From positions 1 to 28,285 of the forward strand of contig JASJQH010006992.1 of NCBI GenBank assembly GCA_040143965.1: a stretch of DNA of 28,285 bases, written 5' to 3'. Made by a program: the position numbers and the translations under genes. The notes under the pieces were generated by a model. The model was not told the DNA's origin. It was given only the letters and a program-made list of their open reading frames with translations, and searched no databases. This document shows, one piece after another, positions 21,557 to 28,285 of the stretch. Positions within the stretch are counted from its first letter, which is position 1, and every line of letters starts with the position of its first letter. This stretch comes from Basidiobolus ranarum (lineage: Eukaryota > Basidiobolomycota > Basidiobolomycetes > Basidiobolales).

Positions 21557-22061
21557 AAATGTAGAATATATATATATTATCCTTAAGTTTGTCTAAATTA
21601 CCCACATTCTCCATAAATTATTGATCTCACTTTTAGATAATTTCGCCTAAGCCACCATTATCTTTAGCTCTCCCTCCTTGACTTCAAGTTAGATAAATTA
21701 AGCAGAAAATGAAGTGTAATAAGATATAGAACGATAGTCAGCATAAAAACAAATTTTACTTCCAATATTAACAGTCAATTTGCTTTGTTTCTTTAACCCA
21801 GCCTGTATTCAAGGTGTTAATCATTTGTTTCTTTTAACCCAGGCCGAATTCATGATGATAATCATTTGTTTCTTTCAACTAAGACTGATTATGCTTACTA
21901 TAGAGAGTGCCTACAATAGAGGATTTCAAGGAAAAGAGAGCAGATACGGGCAGCACAGCCTTGATTCTTGCTTGTCTGAATATAATATATTGATTTAGCA
22001 CTAGAAACAGTAATTCTTATTCATACTTTATTAAAAATCTTTAAATCATAGGATCACATAT
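21557..22061. other. Spacer between convergent acidic-protein genes, with a 40-base repeat
   Basis: It holds the 3' flanks of the two secreted-protein genes. The only structure is the triplicated TTTGTTTCTTT block listed separately. No reading frame looks coding. Confidence 0.45.
21784..21905. repeat. Imperfect tandem repeat, ~40-base period, three copies
   Basis: Copies begin at 21784, 21824 and 21865 with TTTGTTTCTTTTAACCCAG or a close variant, and the first two continue to AATCA. The third copy is more diverged. It lies in the 3' spacer between the two acidic secreted-protein genes. Confidence 0.7.
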
Positions 22062-22505
22062 TTAACTATCATATTCATCTTCATCCTCGTCTTCACCTTC
22101 ATCACCTCCACTCCCCTCATTTTCATTGTATGAGCCTTCCTCTGTATCATCAACATCCTCGTCATCGTAGGCATCCTCTACAGAATCACTACTACTAGCT
22201 TTGGCCTCCTCGTAATTGTTATCATCCACCTCTGGGGATTCACTATGCTTGAAGGAGTAATTGGCACGTCGACTCCCGTTATAATTCCCTCCATATGTCG
22301 ATCTCTTGGTCCATCTACCATTATCTGGTGCGTTTCGGTCACCCTCCTCAGCTCCATCTTCAAGATAAGGATCGACAGTATCACCATCGGCTGTAGCCGG
22401 ATAATCCTGTGTCGACCCATGAGTAAGAGAGTTACCATCCTGGTAAGCCGGAGCTCCATTCACAGTAATTACACATAATAGTGATAGTAGAGGAATCAAT
22501 CTCAT
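22062..22505 (-). CDS. Secreted acidic protein with a dibasic (Kex2-type) site, 147 residues
   Basis: An intronless frame from the ATG at 22505; an upstream in-frame TTG was not used. MRLIPLLSLLCVITVNGAPA is a clear signal peptide. The mature chain has a Gly/Asp/Tyr-rich first half and WTKRST at residues 65–70, where Lys67-Arg68 fits a Kex2 processing site. A short basic segment (GSRRANYSFKH) follows. The last ~55 residues are extremely acidic, with runs such as DDEDVDDTEE and DEGEDEDEDEYDS. There are no cysteines in the mature part. A good TATA box lies about 50 bases upstream. The layout resembles its convergent neighbour at 21272–21556, though I see no alignable sequence beyond composition. 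Function is unknown; it could be a processed surface or secreted peptide. Confidence 0.72.
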   Translation of the reverse strand: MRLIPLLSLLCVITVNGAPAYQDGNSLTHGSTQDYPATADGDTVDPYLEDGAEEGDRNAPDNGRWTKRSTYGGNYNGSRRANYSFKHSESPEVDDNNYEEAKASSSDSVEDAYDDEDVDDTEEGSYNENEGSGGDEGEDEDEDEYDS

Positions 22506-23394
22506 GTTCTTCAAATGGAATATTGATGTTTCGTATGAAAATTCCGTCCCTTTTATACTCCATCGGACAGGATAATGTATGTAAGAGTATTCTTTTAATT
22601 ATCTATCGGGGTACTTGCGGAGTGTTTATATGCAGGACTTCTACTTACACTAGGAATTCCCCGCTCTATGAATTCTTATGCGTACATATTATCCACCTCC
22701 TTTATTTTGACAGTTATGCTGCTACTACCCCTGTAACAAATACCCTGTAATACACCATTGATTATCTACAATACTTGAATAGGTTGGAAATGGGATTCCT
22801 GAATGGGATTCCTGTATACATACCTCAATATGTTGCATCTGTAAGACTAACTGGATTTGATGAGCTCTGTTGGGTGCAGATACATTTCACTAGTTGTTCA
22901 ACAATCCAAGTAGTAATTGAATGACCAAGTTCGCAACTTGGCTCAGATTATTCTTTAATACAGTGATATGGATCAAACGGGGCATAGCACCATCACCAAC
23001 TGATTAAATAACCACCAATCCCTCACAGTACACTACACTAGCTACACTAGTAATATTCTCAGTGAATTATGGAAAATAGCGAAGAAATTGCTGGATCAAC
23101 TAGTAAAGTGTATCTGCAACTTCACTGATTGGTTAAATGGATTGTGTGGGAATACTATGAGAAGGTTAAGAAATACAATACCAGCACATGGTTCGTTACT
23201 AACATGTGGAACTATGCACAGATATATTAGTAATCAAATTGAGACTTCCTATTGTGATCTAGACAGCATTGATATTTAATGAAGTCCACTAATTTGGACA
23301 TGGGCAGTAATTTCGGTGTCTTATTTATTTCTCTTTACATATGAATTCTTTTCACAATCAATGTGAAAATCAAGTGAATGGTCAATGGAACAGT
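22506..23394. other. Spacer between secreted-protein genes
   Basis: About 890 bases. It starts with the promoter of the minus-strand acidic protein. It contains a perfect inverted repeat CCAAGTTcgcAACTTGG (22925–22941) and a duplicated ATGGGATTCCTG near 22789–22814. An open stretch ending at 23279 (FTDWLNGLCGN.., no usable ATG) is not convincing as a gene. Confidence 0.4.
22551..22557 (-). promoter_or_regulatory. TATA box of the acidic secreted-protein gene
   Basis: On the minus strand the sequence reads GAGTATAAAAGGGA, a full TATAAAA consensus, about 50 bases before the ATG at 22505. Most other genes in this window lack such a clear TATA element. Confidence 0.65.
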
Positions 23395-23985
23395 TTACTG
23401 AAGTTTACAATTTGTACGGGAAAAGTCAACATGACTAAGACGACTACTGTATTTTCCATCGAGTTGATTGTAATATTTCTTGTCACCAACTAAAAAGTCA
23501 ATCTGATTCTTGCCAAAACTCCATCCAATATCATCCACTCTAACGCAGCCATTATGGATACGGCCATTAGGCATTTTAAGTCCTTTAAGTTGCTTTACCA
23601 GAATCTTAGTGCCAAGAGGAATATCATTGGCAGAAACACTGATGAAAGGTTTGAGTGCATTATCTTTGGCACCAACGCCATAGGGAAAACGGCCTTTGTT
23701 AATAGTGGTGAAACAGCTGTATCCTCCTTTGCAGGCGCAATCAAGGTTTAATACAATACCGTTGCGTAAACGGGCAGTTCCTTCCATACGAGCTGCATTG
23801 GCAAAAGAACTAGAAACCTTGGCGATTTGCTTTCCAGAGCAAGTCTTAATAGTAACAGTCTTGGAACCAGAATGTTCACTTTCGTTGGCAATCCAATAGA
23901 AAGTCATCTTGACATTCTTTGCTATAACTGACGTCTGGATAAGTGACAAGCCGAGAACAAGAATTAAGAGTAATTTAGAAAACAT
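23395..23985 (-). CDS. Secreted 3D-domain (MltA/RlpA-like double-psi barrel) protein
   Basis: An intronless frame of 196 residues from the ATG at 23985. MFSKLLLILVLGLSLIQTSV is a signal peptide. The mature protein opens with NVKMTFYWIANESEH and RMEGTARLRNGIVLN. It then has PYGVGAKDNALKPFISVSAN, IPLGTKILVKQLKGL and CVRVDDIGWSFGKNQIDFLVG. The last two blocks are the 3D-domain signature, with conserved acids at Asp151/Asp152 and Asp163. That domain occurs in bacterial MltA lytic transglycosylases, YabE/YuiC-type proteins and related secreted bacterial proteins. The T-Y/F-Y-W..MEG.GRL..GRV-N arrangement is one I associate with bacterial secreted 3D proteins. Activity on glycans is possible but unproven. 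Lack of introns and the bacterial affinity suggest horizontal acquisition. Five cysteines in the mature part are consistent with secretion. Confidence 0.88.
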   Translation of the reverse strand: MFSKLLLILVLGLSLIQTSVIAKNVKMTFYWIANESEHSGSKTVTIKTCSGKQIAKVSSSFANAARMEGTARLRNGIVLNLDCACKGGYSCFTTINKGRFPYGVGAKDNALKPFISVSANDIPLGTKILVKQLKGLKMPNGRIHNGCVRVDDIGWSFGKNQIDFLVGDKKYYNQLDGKYSSRLSHVDFSRTNCKLQ

Positions 23986-24032
23986 TACAGGAACCAGAAT
24001 CAATGGAAGAGCTTTATCAGTAGTTTTGCCTG

Positions 24033-24040
24033 CTTATATA
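24033..24040 (-). promoter_or_regulatory. TATA box of the 3D-domain gene
   Basis: On the minus strand the sequence is CCTATATAAGC, about 50 bases upstream of the ATG at 23985. The spacing matches that of the acidic-protein gene at 22505. Confidence 0.6.
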
Positions 24041-24324
24041 GGCCCATTCGAGACCAACCAGCTTAACTTCGAATAGAAAGCGGAAAAAACTGGCTGCTCT
24101 CTTCCCTATAACTAGTAACGAAATGGTCTGGGCCACTTCCATGCATTTGGTTTACTTCAATTTTTAAATGCTAGATAATGTTTTGAGTAACTTGGCTCAC
24201 ATACTCACCTAAATACGTGCCGGGAATGTAGTACAAAAGAGATGTTTGTACGCACAGTGAATTAACTGTCCTTGTTCTTATCAGTCATTTGAATCCTATC
24301 TGTCTGATAACTCTTGAAGGCGCT

Positions 24325-24450
24325 ATGGCAAGTAGCTCAGCCTGTTCAATGCTAGTCTTGTGTTTATTACTGTCTAGTTTATCCAGTAAACAAATCTACA
24401 CGAATGTGAGAATGACATGGTGTGAGAACCAAAGTAGGGACAATCTCTGA
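24325..24450 (+). CDS. Short signal-peptide ORF, possible truncated relative of the 3D-domain gene
   Basis: A 41-residue frame starts MASSSACSMLVLCLLLSSLS, a strong signal-peptide-like sequence, and continues KQIYTNVRMTWCENQSRDNL. The segment TNVRMTWCENQS resembles the mature start of the 3D-domain protein on the other strand (KNVKMTFYWIANES). The rest of that protein is not found downstream. It could be a decayed partial duplicate, a genuine short secreted peptide, or a chance frame. The similarity is short, so confidence is low. Confidence 0.3.
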   Translation: MASSSACSMLVLCLLLSSLSSKQIYTNVRMTWCENQSRDNL

Positions 24451-24848
24451 AGTTGCTGCTATAGTGATGTAGATCTAGAGTAATTTAATTGCGCGTCATT
24501 GTTGATTGAAATTAATGTGCATATAAATGCCATACACACTACATTGATACACACGATACACTGATACACACGGCTATAGGGATTAGAGTACATCTGTGTT
24601 CATGAGACTTTATGTGATCTGCAACACAGTATTCGAGAACGTTTTAAAGCAGTACCCGAATGATCAGTAACAAGAGGGGACGCACGAAGCATTGTTATTG
24701 TTGGATCTGAAGTGATTGGCGTTTTACTACCACGTACTACATATGGGCAGTGTCATCAGCAAATTAGGTGATCATCACTTGCCATTCCCTTTTGCGAACT
24801 CCAGTTTTGTTTGTCAGAATCAGATTAGGTAATTACCTAGAACTCGGG

Positions 24849-24856
24849 TATAAATA
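24849..24856 (+). promoter_or_regulatory. TATA box without an intact gene
   Basis: TATAAATA occurs 53 bases before an ATG at 24902 that opens only MKILFTYI before a stop. The spacing matches the two TATA-driven secreted genes nearby, so this may be the promoter of a lost or very short secreted gene. Confidence 0.3.
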
Positions 24857-25394
24857 TCCCAGAAGGTTGCCAGAGTATTCTACAACTCTCGCACTAACCA
24901 TATGAAAATCCTATTTACATATATATAATACAAGCCTAACGCAATCATGGCCTCAGAACATTCATCAGATGTTTACAAATAGACGGGGCCAATGGGAGAG
25001 GAGGTAAAAAGGAGTATTTGCATTTTTTTGCACAAGCGATTAATTGCGAGTTTTACAGCAGAGTTGTTTTGCTGGGAAGAGAGTAGAGAACATTTCTTCG
25101 GATGTATTCAGGACAGTGGGTGCACAGTTCTTTTGGAAGCTCTATGATTTATACATTAGACGTAGTTTTCATCCATTGGAACATTTTAGATCTACTGAAT
25201 AGCTAACCAACTTGCCTAGCCAATCGTTTATTTTCATTGTCTAGTCGTTAAGAATCTTAATATATTATTATATTCATGTGCCTGGATGCTAGGTTTACAT
25301 GCTTTAAATCGGTGATTATAAAATTTTTTCTTCTTTTTATCTGAAAGTTGCAACTTTACCACCGGTGATTTTTACTTTTTCTACGACTAGTGAA

Positions 25395-25752
25395 ATGGCT
25401 AGAGGACAGCAAAAGATTCAAGCCAGGTAGCTCAATTCTCCACATCTGTTTACAATTTATTATTTGTACGCTTAACTCTTTTCTTCTGTAAATAGAGAAA
25501 AGGCCCAAAAACTGGCCGAAGCCAAGGCGGGTGGTAAATCTCAATTTTCTGCTCGTGCAGCTGGTTTAAAAGCAGTTTGCCAAGTTTGCAAGGTACTGCT
25601 CACACTGAAGTGTCTTTACTTGTCTTTTCCCATGTGTTAATCTATCTTTATTTCTATAGAATCCCTGTGCCAACTATAAGACTCTTGTTCAGCATATGGG
25701 CGCCAAACACCCCAACGCTCCAGTTCCTAGCGAAGAGTCCCTCGCTCTATAA
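25395..25752 (+). CDS. ZNF706/4F5-family small C2H2 zinc-finger protein
   Basis: Exons 25395–25426, 25496–25592 and 25660–25752 encode 73 residues. It begins MARGQQKIQAREKAQKLAEA, the 4F5/SERF-type start shared with human ZNF706 (MARGQQKIQSQQK). One zinc finger follows: C-Q-V-C, then YKTLVQHMGAKHP with two His four residues apart. The tail NAPVPSEESLAL parallels the TPLPPELA tail of ZNF706. The size matches (ZNF706 has 76 residues). The cellular role of this family is poorly defined; nuclear or nucleolar RNA/protein binding has been proposed. Confidence 0.92.
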
Positions 25753-26597
25753 CTCTTCTCTTCAATCTAAGGAAGTAAAAGTTACGGATGATATAGAATG
25801 TATAGCCACCCTTACTCCCACTTCCATTAATACTATTACTCAATAAAGTCTTAACTTTACTTGTACAAACTAAGCGAAATGAATTACGTAAGTCATTCAT
25901 ATCTCTTAAATTAACGAAATTTGGGTTTCAGAAACTTGAATGAAAAAAAAGGGAATTTTTGGGACCAAATGATTGACTCACAAATCAGGTATTCGCTGAG
26001 TATTTGGTTAGCATGCACATTGTCTACAATTATGGTGAGTGGTTGAGCAATACTCGCGGTGACCATAATCATAAGCATATATGTTACTTTCACAAGAAAC
26101 AATATTGCTGGCTAACGGGAAAAGGAGTTAGAGCGGTGGTGATTGTTCAAGAGCTGTATGTATCCATATCTTAAACACCAATTCATGTATATATACATAT
26201 CAGCATATATATTAGCATTGGTTGGTTATAATAGGGCTAAGTTTTGGGTAAGTAAACCAGAATCAGGATATATTTGGCAATTACCGTGTCTCCTTGACCA
26301 GTACGAAAGTAGTTGGTAAATGTCGTTCAAATTGTTCAAATTGCCATCCGAACTGCTGTTCAAATCTAATGATTGCTTTCAACTCTGTGTAATGGTTGAT
26401 GACGTTGGAGCTAATCTCAAGCTGAATGAAACAAACGATCCTATGGTTGAACATTCGTATGTATACGTAAGTCTTAAAGTGACGTGTAAGCATAGTGCCA
26501 CCGAAGTTATCGAAGAATGTATTTGCATACATTTACTTTGGATTTGAATAAATAGGCCCAGTTTGCCATGAGCCAGAACTACTGAACAACTTTCAAA
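25753..26597. other. Spacer upstream of the alcohol dehydrogenase gene
   Basis: 845 bases. AATAAAG at 25843–25849 is a likely poly(A) signal for the zinc-finger gene. Overlapping frames on both strands (25911–26102, 26281–26532, 26320–26547) lack recognisable motifs and look like chance. The distal part should be the dehydrogenase promoter. Confidence 0.4.
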
Positions 26598-27825
26598 ATG
26601 TCTATGAAATGCGCCGTTTTCAGTAAACAGGGTGGTGAGATTGAGGTAACTCAACAACCTATTCCCAAGCCGGGTCCCCAGGAGGTCTTAATCAAGGTTG
26701 AAGCTTGTGGAGTCTGTCATAGGTATGTGGTAGTAGCGTGTATTTTTTTACAAGCAATATTGGTGCTAATTTTCGTTGAAATTCTCCTAACAGTGACAGC
26801 ATTCTTCAGCACAACGCTATGCCAGGTTTGGAGTACCCCAGGATTCCTGGACATGAAGTTATTGGTAAAATTACGAAGCTTGGTGACAATGTAATATATT
26901 TTCTGGCGATAGTATATCTAATATCTGAAGTTCTAATTCGGTTTACTTGATTTTGTTTAAAGGTTGCATCATTCTTAAAAGAAGGAATGCGTGTAGGCGT
27001 TGGATGGAGTGGTGGTTATTGCAGTACATGTGAGCCATGTCGTCGTGGAGATTTTATTGACTGTGAAAAACATTGGATTACCGGAGTATATCAAAATGGA
27101 GGTTATGCGGAATACATGGTAGCGAGACAGTCCGCTTGCTGCAGAGTCCCTGATGAATTAAGTTCAGCAGAGGCTGCTCCATTGCTTTGCGCTGGAATCA
27201 CAGTCTATAATTCAATGAGGCATATGAACAACATTCGACCTGGCGATGTATGTGCTGTAGTGGGTATTGGTGGCCTTGGCCACTTGGCCATTCAGTATGC
27301 AAATAAGTTTGGTTATAATACTGTTGCATTATCAAGCTCGGCCTCTAAAAAAGATCTTGCGCAAGAGCTTGGTGCACATTCGTACATTGACCAGTCGAAG
27401 GAGGATGCTATAGAGAAACTTCAAAAGTTAGGAGGTGCTAAATTAATTGTTGTAACTGCACCAGGCGGTGATGTCTCCAAATTAGTTGAAGGATTAGCTT
27501 TCGATGGAACATTACTTGTAGTATCTATGCTTCCAGAGCCTCTTAAAGTTAGTTCTGTCAATCTTATTCTTAAACGTGCTCAAATTCGAGGATGGCCTAG
27601 TGGTACCCAAACGGTAAGCTATTAGTGATTCAATGCGCCTGACATGGTCCCTTCTAACATATTTCAACTATTATTTTACAGGACGCCGAAGAAGCTCTGA
27701 AGTTTTCTGCTTTAACAGATACAAAACCAATGATTCAAACATACGAGATTGAACGTGCGAAAGATGCTTACGATGATATGATGAGTGGCAAATCCAGATT
27801 CCGTAATGTGATAGTTTTCAAATAA
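26598..27825 (+). CDS. Zinc-dependent medium-chain alcohol dehydrogenase
   Basis: Exons 26598–26722, 26794–26890, 26963–27613 and 27682–27825 encode 338 residues. It belongs to the MDR family: reversible oxidation of an alcohol to an aldehyde with NAD(P). Catalytic zinc ligands are Cys40 (GVCHSD), His62 with Glu63 (GHEVIG) and Cys150 (LLCAGITVY). The structural zinc cysteines 94, 97, 100 and 108 are all present (CSTCEPCRRGDFIDC). The Rossmann motif is GIGGLGHLAIQYA (175–187). The following strand ends ALSSSASKK rather than in an acidic residue, which favours NADP(H); this is inference. Overall it resembles AdhA/cinnamyl-alcohol-type enzymes of bacteria and fungi. No signal peptide or presequence is seen, so it is probably cytosolic. 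The substrate cannot be stated. Confidence 0.93.
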
Positions 27826-28099
27826 TCAAATCCAAGAAATTCACGGATAACATGTGTTTCCGTACATATTCCTAATGGATAAGGTCTCGAAATGCTAAGA
27901 GTTTATTGGGATCATCTTCATTTACTTGGACCTCGCAGTTCTCTTTTAAAATAAAATACTTTGTATAAATGAACAATAATTAGGTTTCGTTTTGCTTTAT
28001 TTCAATACAGTTGATAAATATCTATTTGCAAAGGTTAAGGAATAAATCCAAGAATATTCTTTATGTATCTTAAACATATTTGTGGTGGTATCAGAGTAC

Positions 28100-28285
28100 T
28101 TAGTATTTGTCACCATATTTTCCACCTTCACCACCGCCATGGCCACTATAATCACCACCTTCGCCGCTACCACCACCATGACCTCCATAATCGCCGGTAT
28201 CGTATTTACCACCTCCACCGCCACCATTACCTCCATAGTCACCACCTTCACCATCACCACCACCATATTTACCACCTTCGCCGCC
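28100..28285 (-). CDS. Glycine-rich protein, C-terminal part (cut by window edge)
   Basis: The minus-strand frame gives the last 61 residues and stop; the start lies beyond the window. The sequence is Gly-rich with interspersed Tyr, Asp, Glu and Lys, built from imperfect repeats of the form GEGGDYGGNGGGGG / GEGGDYSGHGGGEGG and short GGKY units, ending GGKYGDKY. Such compositions occur in secreted wall or structural proteins and in RNA-binding tails. Without the N-terminus no choice can be made. A different minus-strand frame through the same DNA (Val/Met-rich) is a shadow produced by the GGT repeats. Confidence 0.65.
   Translation of the reverse strand, partial: GGEGGKYGGGDGEGGDYGGNGGGGGGKYDTGDYGGHGGGSGEGGDYSGHGGGEGGKYGDKY

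Larger units (their letters stand above)
23986..25394. other. Long spacer with short secreted-ORF remnants
   Basis: 1.4 kb without an intact recognisable gene. It includes the promoter of the 3D-domain gene, the short signal-peptide ORF at 24325–24450, and a TATA box with a short ORF at 24849–24928. There is also a small GATACACAC repeat near 24547–24572. The last ~120 bases should contain the promoter of the zinc-finger gene. Confidence 0.4.

Noticed and set aside
22510-22514. Longer start for the acidic secreted protein
   Set aside because: The extension begins at TTG; the ATG at 22505 gives an ideal signal peptide and fits the TATA spacing.
23030-23279. Open stretch with FTDWLNGLCGN and HGSLLTCGTMHRYIS
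   Set aside because: It looks mildly coding but has no ATG in frame, and I found no donor/acceptor pair that links it to an upstream exon in phase.
25911-26102. Minus-strand frame starting near MLMIMVTASIAQP
   Set aside because: The hydrophobic start hints at a signal peptide, but the frame then decays into low-complexity Phe/Lys with no TATA box or homology.
26281-26657. Overlapping frames on both strands upstream of the dehydrogenase
   Set aside because: They are mutually overlapping, lack motifs and sit where the promoter is expected.
27997-28275. Val/Met-rich minus-strand frame
   Set aside because: It is a frame shadow of the GGT-repeat glycine-rich protein.
1-28285. tRNA, rRNA and CRISPR features
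   Set aside because: I scanned for tRNA B-box-like motifs and repeat-spacer arrays and saw none; small structured RNAs cannot be excluded by eye.

Overview
The window is nuclear DNA of a fungus. Its genes are small and most are interrupted by short GT–AG introns of about 37–110 nt, several with TACTAAC-like branch points. The gene set is fungal: Cbf1-type bHLH factor, Lid2/Ecm5-type KDM5, Kre9/Knh1-like GPI protein, Gpi16 and Coq3. High intron density, AT-rich spacers and the gene mix suggest an early-diverging (zygomycete-grade) lineage rather than a yeast; this is inference and I cannot name the species. Exon structures below were built by hand from splice signals, reading-frame phase and family conservation. 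All multi-exon models close in frame.

Layout, left to right. 1–2193 is AT-rich and holds a decayed Ty1/Copia gag relic on the minus strand. 2194–6686 (+) is a nine-exon KDM5-family gene whose JmjC iron site is degenerate. 7250–8826 (-) is a nine-exon gene for a well-formed protein I cannot name, followed upstream on the same strand by a small 91-residue gene. 10147–10901 (-) is CBF1. 11625–12244 (+) is a secreted GPI-anchored Kre9/Knh1-like protein, convergent with a small alpha-arrestin (12452–13508, -). COQ3 (14076–15268, -) and RPB4 (15788–16559, +) are divergent. A multi-pass, possibly rhomboid-like membrane protein (16927–17884, -) shares a short promoter region with GPI16 (18179–20642, +).

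20643–25394 differs in character: long spacers with small repeats, and intronless genes for secreted proteins. These are two very acidic small proteins (21272–21556 and 22062–22505) and a secreted 3D-domain (MltA/RlpA-like) protein with a bacterial look (23395–23985). A short signal-peptide ORF at 24325–24450 may be a truncated relative of the last. Housekeeping-type genes then resume: a ZNF706/4F5-like zinc-finger protein (25395–25752), a zinc alcohol dehydrogenase (26598–27825), and the 3' end of a glycine-rich protein cut by the window edge (28100–28285).

There is no operon-like pathway. Themes are chromatin and transcription (KDM5, CBF1, RPB4), cell surface and GPI anchoring (Kre9-like protein, GPI16, secreted proteins) and mitochondrial ubiquinone synthesis (COQ3). 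The best leads are the KDM5 protein that probably cannot demethylate, the bacterial-type secreted 3D protein in its island of intronless secreted genes, and the unnamed protein at 7250–8826.
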